Assembly: GCA_030522415.1 (NCBI GenBank)
Contig: CM060121.1
Location: 4,433,476-4,497,475 of the forward strand
Length of the DNA: 64,000 nucleotides
Direction of reading: 5' to 3'
Source: Channallabes apus
Taxonomy: Eukaryota; Chordata; Actinopteri; Siluriformes; Clariidae
Part shown: positions 47,886 through 58,989 of the stretch, piece by piece
How positions within the stretch are numbered: position 1 is the stretch's first letter
Layout of the letters: every line of letters begins with the position of its first letter
Made by a program: the position numbers and the translations under genes
Notes under the pieces: generated by a model
The model's input: only the letters and a program-made list of their open reading frames with translations
Told to the model about the DNA's origin: nothing
Database searches by the model: none

Positions 47886-48057
47886 CTTCTTCTCTTTTTT
47901 TCCTTTCTCTTTGACTCTCTTTTCCCAGTGATCTCTCTCTCTGATCCATGTCTGTGTCTTTGTTTTTCTCTTGATGTCTCTGTCCCCTTACTCTTCATTT
48001 ATTTCTGTCTTTCTCTTGGTCTACTTTATCCCTCTCTCTGTCTCATCTCTGGAGCTT

Positions 48058-48108
<51 letters not shown>

Positions 48109-48569
48109 CTGATCTTTCTCTGTCTGTGTCTGTTTTCCTCCTGGTTTCTCTCTCCGTCTCTCTCTGTCTGTCTGCTTGTCTGTCTCTTTCTCACTCTCTC
48201 TCCTTTCCTCACCCTCTTTCTCAAAACAATTTGAATTACTTAAATAATTTAATTAGGTAATAGTACATACTTGTTAGTTTACAGTAGCAATGTGATGTGA
48301 TGTGATGTGATGTGATGTGGTGTATGTGTGTGTGTGTGTATGTGTGTGTGTGTGGGGGGGTTGTTCTCACCTTTCCTGGAGATAAGTCTGGCCAGCAGCT
48401 CATTAAGGTTGGCACGGGGGTTGTTGGCATCGTGTCCTGCATTCAGACTGGAGTCCATCTGCGAGGGCAGAGCGCTGTTCTCCTCCTGCACCGGTGAGGA
48501 GCGGGTGCGAGCCGCCAAGGTGACAGAGAGAGCGGCCAGAAGCACGCACACACACACGCCACAGTTCAT
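43107..48569 (-). CDS. cck: cck: preprocholecystokinin, spliced CDS
   Basis: Cholecystokinin is a secreted gut and brain peptide that signals through CCK receptors to control satiety, gallbladder contraction and pancreatic secretion. Two coding exons join in phase (AAA G|GT) to give 111 residues: a hydrophobic signal peptide of about 20 residues ([16 protein letters not shown]...), a propeptide with [12 protein letters not shown], then [17 protein letters not shown] and a terminal SAEEYDYSS. Residues 92-99, DYLGWMDF, are CCK-8; Tyr93 is the sulfation site, Gly100 donates the amide and Arg101-Arg102 is the convertase site. Arg91 gives the monobasic cut before CCK-8. The Leu in DYLGWMDF is typical of fish, where mammals have Met. 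Gene lies convergent to trak1. Whether it is teleost ccka or cckb is open. Confidence 0.97.
43244..48370 (-). other. cck intron 2
   Basis: A 5.1-kb AT-rich intron. It holds homopolymer A/T runs, (AC)n at about 45968-46001, (AT)n(GT)n at 46970-47011, (GT)n at 47078-47100 and (TC)n tracts at 47851-47881 and 48060-48106. I see no further exon or gene in it. Confidence 0.8.
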
Positions 48570-48570
48570 C
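48371..48570 (-). CDS. cck: cck exon 2 (first coding exon)
   Basis: On the minus strand an acceptor ending ACACACACAG sits one base before the ATG (48569-48567). The exon encodes the signal peptide and most of the propeptide and ends ARLISRK plus one base at a GTGAGA donor. The start is the first ATG after the acceptor and gives a good signal peptide. Confidence 0.94.
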
Positions 48571-48722
48571 CTGTGTGTGTGTGTCAGTGCGGGTGTGTTT
48601 GCAGCAGATGGAGTTAGAGAGAGAAAAAAACAAAACAAGAGAACAACTGTAAGTACAAGATCGCACTGCGTGTTATCTCCTATCAAAGTGTTGTAGTGTT
48701 TGGAAATAAATTTGAACAAATG

Positions 48723-48768
<46 letters not shown>
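48723..48768. repeat. (GATA)n microsatellite
   Basis: About 11 GATA units in cck intron 1, roughly 150 bases upstream of cck exon 2. Confidence 0.97.
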
Positions 48769-48770
<2 letters not shown>

Positions 48771-49198
48771 AAAATAGAAAGATGGTAAAATAGTAAATAT
48801 ATAAGGAAAAGTGCAAATCAATACATTAAATTTAAATAAATGAGCAAAAAGTTCTCTAAAACTAAGGATTAAAACAGTCAATTAATTAGAAAATGTTAAA
48901 ATAAAGCAAAATAAGTGCAAAATACAAGATAAGAGAAAGTGATTGCAAAAGGAGAATTAATAATAGTAAATAACTGTATGAAATGTAAAGTATAAATAAA
49001 AAGTATTTAATAGAACAATTCAAGTAAAAACATTCTGCTATAGCTTTTGCTTGTTCAATGTCATAATATTGCTATAAGTTGTTTTCCAAGAAAGTTTTAC
49101 CAAAATTTCATCTGAAATCATGGCTTTTAAGCAAATTTGCTCATTACAAATCTTACATATGCAGCACAAATTGTATGGTATTAAAAAAAATAATAATA

Positions 49199-49199
<1 letters not shown>

Positions 49200-49281
<82 letters not shown>
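49200..49281. repeat. Poly(A)-(TA)n tract in cck intron 1
   Basis: About 30 A then about 24 TA units, ending some 40 bases from the cck exon 1 donor. Such tracts are unstable and prone to cruciform extrusion. Confidence 0.97.
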
Positions 49282-49287
<6 letters not shown>

Positions 49288-49322
49288 GATAGAGAGAGAT
49301 GCAGACAAATGAAGGGTTTTAC

Positions 49323-49375
49323 CTTTGCCTTGTTCAGAAGACTGTGCAGCTTGTCTGAGAGTGAAAGCAGTTGTT
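49323..49375 (-). other. cck non-coding exon 1 (5' UTR)
   Basis: On the minus strand, about 25-30 bases below the TATA box, a stretch containing CAACTGCTTTCACTCTC and ending GGCAAAG|GTAAAA (donor at 49322-49321) gives a short leader exon. Vertebrate CCK genes have just such a non-coding first exon. The start position is estimated from the TATA spacing. Confidence 0.7.
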
Positions 49376-49398
49376 CTCATGAAGAACAGCGAGAGGCA

Positions 49399-49427
49399 TT
49401 TATAAAGCCTGGCCAGCTGTGACGTAA
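49399..49427 (-). promoter_or_regulatory. cck proximal promoter: TATA, E-box, CRE
   Basis: Read on the minus strand, in order: TTACGTCA (CRE-like, 49427-49420), directly abutting CAGCTG (E-box, 49419-49414), then TATAAA (49404-49399) about ten bases further. Known CCK promoters have a CRE/TRE and an E-box near the TATA box, so the arrangement fits, here in very compact form. The poly(A)/(TA)n tract begins about 35 bases beyond the exon 1 donor. Confidence 0.7.
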
Positions 49428-49606
49428 TCACGCACACACACGCAATCTGTGCTGCTGATCTACCTCTGTACGTCAGCACATGGAAATAACTGAGTGAATA
49501 AAGAAGAACTCTATAAAAAAAATGCCAAACTTTAACTCCTCCAATCATTCTCTGTGTATTCACTGATATGCTTTATGAGTGCAGTGTAACACGGCGGATG
49601 GCTTCT

Positions 49607-49648
<42 letters not shown>

Positions 49649-50463
49649 GAACTTCCAAATGTGCATTATTACATGTCACAGGGGACGTGCAGGACAGACG
49701 TAAATGGGGTGAAACCCACGTGTAATGGTTGATGTGGCAATGATTTCTCTATTATATCTAACACTTATGGAGGGAATCGTCAGTGTCAGCGCTGAGGTGA
49801 AGCCGTGACACATGACATCGTCAGGATAGAACAGTTTCTGCTTAGTGACGAGCTGCATTTTGTAAATGAGCTTCAAACATGGTAGTGCTGTCACGGATAG
49901 TTTCATGGATGTTCTGCGACATTAAACTTTATACACTGCCTGTCTGGACCAAAAAAAAAAAAGACATTCTAAGATTTTGTTTAAACGCCTTAAGCGTACT
50001 GTAGATTCTGATGCAACTGATGTGTTGTCCAATTCATGTGTTAAAAATCTCCCTAATAATCGGAGTCCTGGAATAAGGCTGTGCCATGAGGGAAGAAAAA
50101 TAGCAACCAAACAAAAACTCCATAGATGTAATAACATTAAAGTCATTCAGTACATTCAGGTCGTCAGCTGACTTCGTTTTATTGCCACATAACATTGCTG
50201 AGTCTAGACCTGAGCAACTGATCAACACCAGATGTCTCCAGAGACTTGTAGAGTGGACACATGTTGGAGGCATCGCTTCATGCTCTTCCCTACTTTGACT
50301 TGTCCATCGTTCTGGAATAAACTCAAACTAGACTCATCAGACAGATTAGAAGACTAGTTTAAAATATTTCATGCTTTCCAGGATTTAGATCCAGGATTTT
50401 TTCTTTTTTTGCATTTAATCAGAAAGTGTTCTCACGCATCATATATGGTTAAATTAATGTATA

Positions 50464-51178
50464 CACTATATTGCCAAAAGTATTCGCTCGCCTGCCTCCA
50501 CATGCATGCATACAGTATGAACAACATCCAACTCTTAATTCATAGGGATTAATGTGATGTTGGTTCACCCTTTGCAGCTATAACAGCTTCAACTCTTTGT
50601 GCACATTGCTTTGTGCACTGGTGCGCAGTCATGTTGGAACAGGATGGGGCCATACTCAAACAAAGTTCCCACAAAGTTGGGAGCATGAAATTGTCCAAGA
50701 TACCTTGGGATGCTGAAGCATTAAGAGTTAATTTCACTGTAACTAAGGTGCTGAGTCCACTGACTGAAAAACAACCCCACACCAGTTTCAACATGCCAGG
50801 TCCATAACTGGTGCCCAGGTCCTTAAAGACATTAATGATCAAATTTGGTGTGGAAGATCTTGACTGGTCCTGACCTCAACCCGAGAGGACACCTTTGGGA
50901 TGGATTGGAGCGGAGACTGCGAGCCAGAACTTTTTTCGTCCTACATCAGTGTCTGAATATATGCGCATCTGGAAGCTTCTGGAAGAATGGAAAAAAATTC
51001 CCATAAAGACGCTCCTAAACCTTGTGGGAAGTCTTCCCAGAAGGAAGAGTTGCAGCTGTTATAGCTGCAAAGAGGGCGGGGCCAACATCATAATAAACCC
51101 TATGGATTAAGAATTGGATGTTACTTAAGTTTATATGCATGTGAAAGCAGACGAGCGAATATTCTTGGCAATATAGCG
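50464..51178. mobile_element. Tc1-like non-autonomous element
   Basis: Inverted ends CACTATATTGCCAAAAGTAT...GAATATTCTTGGCAATATAG, about 715 bases. The interior carries a decayed minus-strand Tc1 transposase C-terminal region. TA flanks fit the superfamily. Confidence 0.8.
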
Positions 51179-51961
51179 TTATACGGAGATCAGAAGAGAG
51201 AAACTATCTGTTTCTGTGAGATATTTGCTGTAGATTTAAGAATATTTATGATTAAATATAAAATAGTTTTGGGTCTAGTTTTTCCTGTAGCTGATTCACT
51301 CAGGCATGTTCATTATGAATTCTACAGTAATAATCCATGTCACATCTGCTTGTGTGTTCATGATGTCTGCACCAAGATTTGCGTACTATTTCACACACGT
51401 GATGGAGGGTGAGACTTTAGACAGGAAATGAGGTCAAGGGCCTCCTCCTTCTCCCCCAGTGACATTTCCTTTTTTGAAATGATGGACAAACCACCCCATG
51501 GCTAGATGTCCTCTAGTGAATGTGTTAGGACACTCAGTAATGACACTGAGTAATAGCGTCATCAGATATGGAGATCCATGAAAGGGTCTTTTATGACAGT
51601 TTCCAGTGCAGTAAAGTTTAAATATTTGTTAGTATAAGTATTAATAATGCTTTAGATGAAGCCCGCCTTATTTAAAATAATTTAACATCAGTAACGTATA
51701 AAAAATGTTGCAGTTACATATTGTGATTCTTTGGTCTGCCAATTCATGCATTGCCAAACTGACCCCAGAATTTTTTTAATAGACTGAAAATTTTTATATG
51801 TTTGCATTTGAGGTTTTAAAAATTTTGATTTTACGCTATAATCCTGCAGGTGGCGCACTCTAAACTATTCACATTGGCAGACGGCACTGCAGCCTGTGTG
51901 GTGGGGTGAATTATTTGCTAAAGTTGTTGTTAAACTGTAACAAAATGTAATATAAAATAAA

Positions 51962-52015
<54 letters not shown>

Positions 52016-52356
52016 CAGGATATAAAAACAATGTGATACTAACAGTTTTGCAATATAGTGTATATCATAATATCTTTTTACAAACAATAAAGATACATAA
52101 AAATTAATTAACTAATTATGAATTTCTTCTGGGTTCTTTCAGTTCTGTTCTTTCTGTTTGGTTCTGGGTTGTTCTGGGTTTCCTCCTACAGTCCAAATAC
52201 AAACATAGTAGCTTGTTTACTGATTACACTTTGCCCCTAGTATTTGATTGTTCAGTCGAGTGTGTGTGTGTGTGTGTGTGTGTTTGTGCCCTGTGATGAG
52301 TCGGCCTTCCGCTTCCGCAGAGCCACCACAGGATATGCGGTATAAATTGATGATGG

Positions 52357-52540
52357 ATGCAGTTTGCATGTTCTCCCCGTGCTTGGTGGGTTTCCTCTGG
52401 GTACTCCAGTTTCCTCCCACAGTTCATGGGAGGCATGCAGATCAGGCTAAGTTTGTACCCTGCGATGGATTGGTACCCCATACAGGGTATTCTAGAGTCC
52501 CCTGGGTTAGACTAGTAGTGTAGACAATGGGTGAGTGAAA
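52357..52540 (+). repeat. SINE family A fragment
   Basis: Plus-strand body GCAGTTTGCATGTTCTCCCC to a GGGTGAGTGAA tail, with internal deletion. Confidence 0.7.
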
Positions 52541-52604
52541 GAGTAATTCATTCTTGCAATGGTATTAGTTAGGGAACCCCAATCTAAGACACTAATTGAT
52601 TTAT

Positions 52605-53073
52605 GGCGCTTTTCCACTGCATAGTACGGCACGACACGGTTCAGTTCAGCTCACTTTTGGGAGGTTTTCCACTGGGAACAGTACCTGGTACCTGGTCCTT
52701 TTTTTAGTACCACCTCAGCCGAGGTTCCAAGCGCGCCGAAACGTGACGTGTAAACTCTGCTGGTCACTGATTGGCCGGAGAAAATCGTCATTACTGCGTC
52801 ACTGAACTTGCGACACGAGACACAACAGAACCGCTATATTTAGAAACAGCCAGAAAAGGATCGGACGCACCTTTTTGTATTAACCAAACATTTTCTGTGG
52901 CTGCCATCAGCCTCTTTTGAAACAAACTCCTTCGTCTCGCTGTTAAAAACATCCACATGCCGAGAATGAAGAACACCATGCCGTCGATATGCTCCACTGA
53001 GCCGAACTGAGCCGAACCGAAGTGAGTTGAACTGAACCGTGTGGTGCCGTACTATGCAGTGGAAAAGAGGCAT
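52605..53073 (-). mobile_element. Harbinger-like MITE, copy 3 (internally deleted)
   Basis: Third copy, with the MEHIDGMVFFILGMWM frame on the minus strand from 52997. Relative to the other copies the stretch between the ATG and the terminal GAACCG repeats is missing, which removes the CRE-containing leader. Confidence 0.75.
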
Positions 53074-53205
53074 AAGTGAATAATAAAGGGACCTTGCTTG
53101 AACAGAGATAAAATTAAACTTTTTTTCTACTACTCACAATCAAAGGGTCACCACAGCGGAATAGTATCTTAAAATCAGGTCTATTGAAAATGGAAAATTC
53201 CTTAA

Positions 53206-53968
53206 AGTGCCCCTATTATGCCATTTTAAAGGTTGCTAATATTGCTTAATGAGTCTCTTAAAACAGGTTTACATGTTTGCAAGGTTAAAAGACACTTTAG
53301 TTTTCTCCAAACATAGATTTTATTTTACCCCATTTCTAAATGATTCGTAAACGACTCGTGTGAAGCAGGTCGAAGATTAAGTCTGTCTTAAACCCTCCTT
53401 TCCGTGAGCCCTCACTGCTGTGATTGGTCAGATGGTGCGGCCCTTTATGGTCGGTCTACCGCTACAGTGTGTGTCGGAAAATGAAACCCCCATTACCATA
53501 ACTGAACGACGGCTCCGGAGATCCGGCGATACATAGAAAAGATGGCGTCGGTTTTATCGTATCGATTCGAGCCGGAGTCTGACGATGAAACGGTTGAAGT
53601 GGCACATCGACAAGAAACTGTTTCACCAGCACGACTGGAGCCGGACGTTACTCAGTGGTAAGTGTCATATGTTTACCAGAGTGTGGTAATGTTAATTGTA
53701 AGATGGCGGGCAAGTTGTTTGTAACGTAGAACGTGGGCGGACGTTATGCAAATATGTTACGTAGTGACGTGGATCCGTAACAGAGAAAGATTCGAATTGC
53801 TAACGACTCGTTTAGGCGAATGTGAGCCGACTCTTTTTTTTAATAGACAAAAAACTCCATTTATCGTGCACTGTCGGCGTCACAACTTTGCAGATAGTTT
53901 ATGTTCACATACAGCTACATGACACAATGCATGAAAGATCATATTTGAAAACGCATAATAGGGGCACT
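53206..53968 (+). mobile_element. TTAA-flanked MITE carrying a P2X7-like exon
   Basis: Inverted ends AGTGCCCCTATTATGC...GCATAATAGGGGCACT flanked by TTAA (53202-53205 and 53969-53972), which fits piggyBac- or Kolobok-type targets. Inside is a short frame with a splice donor. Length 763 bases, no transposase seen. Confidence 0.8.
53542..53657 (+). pseudogene. Captured exon, P2X7-C-terminal-like start
   Basis: An ATG opens MASVLSYRFEPESDDETVEV, 38 codons, and ends at a textbook donor (CAGTG|GTAAGT). The YxFEPE(S)D opening resembles the many fish proteins labelled P2X-receptor-7-like that spread with DNA elements. No downstream exon is present in the window, so it is a lone exon. Identification is by memory of that family and is moderate. 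Confidence 0.5.
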
Positions 53969-54607
53969 TTAAAAAAAGTAATAAAGTCATTTTCAGATGT
54001 TAGATATATCTATCTTGTAGATGTTAGAGATATCACTATATACTGAAATGACCTTTTTTTTCCTTTTTTTATGAAGGTAAGGTTTTCTATAAGGAGACTC
54101 AAAACTCTTTGTAAGGAGTCTCCAGTTCCACACTTTGTAACAATCAGTGCTAAATGTTTTTTTTTTTTTTTTAATTATTATTATTTTCAGATCTGAGAAA
54201 GTCCAAAGATAAAGTTTTGAAATTGTGTTTCTCTGTAACTTGTCGAGTTGCTTTTCTGCATTTCTGAAGTTTCTGTAACCAAAGTGAAAACACTGCTTTG
54301 CGTTGGAGTGAACCACATCTCTGATTATTTTAGCACATTATGGCATTACAGTATATCTAATATAGCACAACCTGTTGTGTTTTATTCCTTACATAAGCAT
54401 TATTCCGTGTAGGTGTATTAAGTTATTCAGACAAATATTGATTCATGCAATGTGCGTTGTTAATGTGGTAACATTTACATTTAAGTTTAATAATGATGCC
54501 ATTTAATATTGGCTAGTGTTACTGTATGTAGTATTAGTATTTATAGAACTGACTTATTCTAATAAAGTAAAAAATATGCAATGATGCAATAACAACCGGC
54601 GCAGCAA

Positions 54608-54650
<43 letters not shown>

Positions 54651-55878
54651 AACACCAAAAGTATTGAAATCAGATGTTTGTAAAGTACCACAAGTCATTT
54701 GAAACTGGAAAGAAGCAGACTCTCTTTCAGTCTCTCTTGGATATCAGGGGGTAGCATTTGCTTGGCCAGTGTGAGAACACTAGCGTGGGAGGTTCAGTGG
54801 GGCGTGAGAATTGATTGGCTGGCGCGTGGGAGGTGTTGGTGTGATTGCACTCCCTTTTTTTTTTTTTTTTTTTTTTTCCAGGTACATGTTTGAACCTCCT
54901 GTCGCATGTTTTTTCTGTCTGCCATAACAGGCCAAGTTCAGAAACCTTGCCTTTCAATGCGCTGTCAGGTCAAAGCACTGGAACTGAAATGTCACAAATC
55001 GACGTGATCGACATCCCTGATCCTACGGACGCGGTTTTCTTAAGGCTCGGTTTCCATTAAGCTGATTTGCTTCAGTGCGATGGGGCCGTCGGTTCGAGAG
55101 CAATCTCGCTGATGTTTTACACCTGAGAAGACTTGAAAAGCCAACGAATAAGGAGTTATGGCTCGTTCAGCTTAGTGTCAGCTTAACGCGCGGTGGTGAT
55201 AAGACAGGACCGATAGCGTGCACTACAATTTTCCCTTTGGGTAGTAATTTCCTTTGCGTGCTCACTTTTGAAGTAGTGGCCTGAGGTTACAGGCTTGAGT
55301 TGAAGAAATATCTCGCCTCAGTGGTGCCCAGGAGCCACAGGTCCGAGTGGGATGTAATCGTTAAGAGTGAAAGAAAAATATGTGTACATTTTCTAAGGTT
55401 GTATTAGAGTTTAGTGACATTTACATTGACTTCCATGATAGATGCTTCACCAGAATTACATTTAAGACAGAAAAATAAAGAAAAACTCCCCATCAAATCT
55501 TCTCCAAGGAGATGTTAAACATCTGGTCTCTATGAATGTGAGAAATAGAGGCAAGGCTGAATCTTGTTTTCATTTCGAGTTTCTTTTCTTGTTGAGTCAC
55601 GCCCGTTTATCTTCACTTACAGTCAGAATGTCTGCCTGTGGTTTGACCCCTGCTACGGACATTAATGATGCATTACCACATTTATGACCTTGCTACTGTA
55701 CTAGGACAGATTTAGAGCTTGATAGTGAGGTTTTTCATTTCTGGAAGTAAAATTAGTATTTCATATAAATCCTAGCAGGTGAGAGTCCCTGGGCCTTAGG
55801 ATGCATTGTGCGGGAAATTTGGTCTTAAGGAGATTATACACATTGTAGAGAATTTTGACTTGGTTGTGTAATTGTAAT

Positions 55879-56259
55879 TTCATTCATTCATTCATTATCT
55901 ATACCGCTTAATCCTGTGTTCAGGGTCGCGGGGGACCTGGAGCCTATCCCAGGAGACTTCGGGCACTAGGCGGGGTACACCCTGGACAGGGTGCCAATCC
56001 ATCGCAGGGCACACACTCATACACACACTCACACACCCAACCACACACTACAGGCGATTTTAGGAACGCCAATTAGCCTAACCTGCATATCTTTGGACTG
56101 TGGGAGGAAACCGGAGTACCCGGAGGAAACCCACCAAGCACGGGGAGAACATGCAAGCTCCATGTACACAGAGTCGGGAATCGAGCCTGGCTGGGGAATC
56201 GAACCTGGACCCTGGAGGTGCAAGGCGACAGTGCTAACCACTACACCACCGCGCCGCCG
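55879..56259 (-). repeat. SINE family A, full length
   Basis: Complete minus-strand copy ending CACCGCGCCGCC; directly followed by a Tc1 relic. Confidence 0.9.
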
Positions 56260-56261
56260 TG

Positions 56262-57092
56262 TGTAATTTAATCTCAGTAAAAATACAACTGTTCTGTGAA
56301 GCCCTCAGGGTTTTTTTTTTTTTTTAGAACATTAGTGAACTGAACAAACAGCATCATGAAGCCAAAGGAAACACACCAGACAGGTCAGGGATAAAGTTGT
56401 TTAAAATTTAAAGCAGGGTTAGGTCATTAAAAATATCCCAAGCTTTAAACATCTCATGGAGCGCTGCGCAATCCATCATCCTTAAATGGATAAATGATGG
56501 CACAACTGCAAACCTACAGTACCTAGACATGGCCGTCCACCTAAACTGACAGGAGAACATTAATCTGAGAATCAGCCAAGAGGCCCCTGGTAACTCTGGA
56601 AGAGCTGCAGAGATCTACAGCTCAAGTGGGAGAATCTGTCCACAGGACAACTATTAGTCGTGCACTGCACAAGTATTGGCTTTATAGAAGAGTGGAAAGA
56701 AGAAACCAATTGTTGAAAGAAAGCAATAAGAAGTCCCATTTGCAGTTTGAGACAAGGCATGTGATGGACACAGCAAACATGTGGAAGAAGGCGCTCTGGT
56801 CAGATGAAACTAAGACTGTGCATGGTGGTGGCAGCATCATGTTGTGGAAACGCTTTCCTTCAGCAGGGACACGGAAGCTGGTCAAAGATGGATGGATCCA
56901 AATCCAAAAGTTGGTTCTACAAAGTGTTGACATTTATCATTTTCTTTCCCCTTCACAACTATGTGCCACTTTGTGTTGGTCTCACATAAAACCCATTAAA
57001 ATAAAACACATTTATGTTCGTGGTTGGAATGTGACAAAATGATGAAAAGTCCAAGGGATATGATACGTATGAAGACTTTTGCATGGCACTGT
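56262..57092 (+). mobile_element. Tc1-like element, degraded, right end kept
   Basis: Same subfamily as the copy at 11110: GESVHRTTISRALHK and MWKKALWSDETK are recognisable at 56626-56815, but the centre is deleted straight into the 3' part. The right end reads GAAGACTTTTGCATGGCACTG. Its left edge abuts a SINE. Confidence 0.8.
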
Positions 57093-57159
57093 ATGTGGGA
57101 TAGGTTACTCATTTATGCGGATGATGGAGATTTCGGTTGTCTTGAAGTCGATCTTGGAT

Positions 57160-57450
57160 GACCATTGGTATGTGGTTGTGTGTGCAAGTCAGAACAACAT
57201 CAGTATAACCAACGTCGTTTAAGTGGAGTTGTAGAAACATTATTTGCTGACACTGGATAACCTTTTGGTTGTGAGTGTTAGTCAGACCAACGTCAGCCTT
57301 TCAGCATGATGGACGTGACGTTGCAGAGATGAGCACTGGCATTTAGTTGTACGTGTCACAACAATGTCAGCATACCAACGTGACTGAGTTCACATGAAGC
57401 ATCATTGCTTTGTAACCTTACAGGAATGTTTACAACAACGTTGGGAAAAG
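57160..57450. repeat. Diverged tandem repeat with CAACGT motifs
   Basis: Recurrent ACCAACGTC/CAACGTGAC/AACAACGTTGG and TCAGxATAxCCAACGT blocks at irregular spacing. It looks like a decayed minisatellite. Unit length is not clear. Confidence 0.5.
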
Positions 57451-57829
57451 GGTTAAAGGTTTTTGAAACTGGAAGACGGTTAGTAAAAAAATATTTCTCA
57501 TTGTTCATTAAAGCAAACAATAATCCCAACTATAATTAATATAGTGGATGTTGAACTTGAATCCAATCCTGCAACTTTTCATGTTCACCCAATAGCGACC
57601 GCACATCGACCAAACGGTGACGTCCAGCAACTAAGTGGCTGATTAAACATGAGACGATATTCTACCCTGAAGCTGACGTAGGTGTTCCTCTTAGTTCATT
57701 ACTCCCGGCAAATCTTCTTCCAAAAGACCTGCTGTTCAGTGCATCCTTAGTTGGTTGTAATCGTGGTTTGTTTTAAAAAACACCCTTTTCAAGAGTCATT
57801 CTGAAAAAGAAGATTGAACAATTAACTCA

Positions 57830-57956
57830 CTCACTCACATCGTCTATACCATTTTATCCTGCGTACAGGACCGCGGGGGTCTGGAGCCTATCCCAGGAGA
57901 CTTAGGGAATGTGGCGGGAAACACCCTGGGCGGGGCGCCAATCCATCACAGGGCAC
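57830..57956 (-). repeat. SINE family A tail fragment
   Basis: CACTCACTCACATCGTCTATACC to CCATCACAGGGCAC only. Confidence 0.75.
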
Positions 57957-58251
57957 TGTTGATGTATAACATTGTATTTGCTTGATCGTGTTTGCTGTAA
58001 AGTAATCGCTATGAACGAAAAATCTGTACATTTAAAACAGGTGTTTGTTGGTCAGGTTATAGCTGAATTAAAATGGACAGAAATAGCACCGTGTGCACTG
58101 GTCAGTTATCAGCTTTGGTATACAGTAAAGCCCACAGATGTGCATGTGCTTGGTAGAAACTTACTGTAAATTGGCTCTGCTTTAACAGCATTCATTCATT
58201 CATTTTATGATTTGTAGTAACTGACTGGTTAAGTTTGTTGTTGTTGTTGTT

Positions 58252-58452
58252 GTTCTTTCGGCTGCTCCCAACAAGGGGTGGCCACGGCGGAATATCCAGT
58301 CCGCACTACAACTTGGCACAGGTTTTACGCCGGATGCCCTTCCTGATGCAACCCTCGCATTTTATCCTTATTGCATCCAGTGGCTGGGGGGTTTGGGCAC
58401 TGGCTGGGAATCGAACCCGGGCCTTCCGCATGACAGACGAAACACCTACCAC
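58252..58452 (-). repeat. Fish interspersed repeat, SINE/LINE-tail type
   Basis: Contains GGGGTGGCCACGGCGGAA, GGATGCCCTTCCTGATGCAA and GGAATCGAACCCGGGCC, a well-known teleost dispersed repeat in which the last motif resembles a tRNA B box on the minus strand. I cannot name the family with certainty. Confidence 0.6.
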
Positions 58453-58926
58453 TGGTTAGTTTGTTAGTAGGTTTAAAATTGTTTGGTGATTCTTTCATAC
58501 TGTAATTCATCAATCAACTAAATAGAAAATATAATAGAATGTTATGTTAAATATAATGCCTGCACGTCACCCCGCCCCCCCCCCCCCCCCTCGCAAAAAA
58601 AAAAAAAAAAAAAAAAGTTAAATTCTTGATCTGTAATAAAGCAAAGAAAACACCTAAGGAGATTTTGAAATTACTAAAACGCATTATTAAAACCAGGAAC
58701 GATAGTGCTGAAACTATATGGGAGAAATGTGGTTGGAAAAAAAAAACATGCATGGAGATCACTTAAATACTTGCATGGTAAAAAAATAAATAAATAAATC
58801 AACAGTAAAAACTAGAGCAATGTTTAATAGTGAAAGTAAGAGCATTTCCATACACACACAATGTGTTGAGAACTCACGGGACCGGGACTAAACAGCTGTG
58901 AGAAAACCACTTGTTAGTGAGACCAA

Positions 58927-58928
58927 TC

Positions 58929-58987
<59 letters not shown>
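58927..58987. repeat. (CTTT)n microsatellite
   Basis: About 15 CTTT units. Other simple repeats of note: (TC)n 41288-41323 and 49611-49646, (AAT)n 51985-52013 after (AAAT)n, (CAA)n 54605-54655, (ATCC)n 38448-38478, (ATT)n 37416-37443. Confidence 0.95.
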
Positions 58988-58989
58988 GA

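Noticed and set aside
47838..48260. 140-codon plus-strand frame rich in Leu and Ser
   Set aside because: Produced by (TC)n microsatellite inside cck intron 2 on the opposite strand.
54845..55060. Short frame ending in a plausible peptide (DVIDIPDPTDAVFLR)
   Set aside because: The start lies in poly-T, similarity to any family is not apparent and no splice partner is evident.
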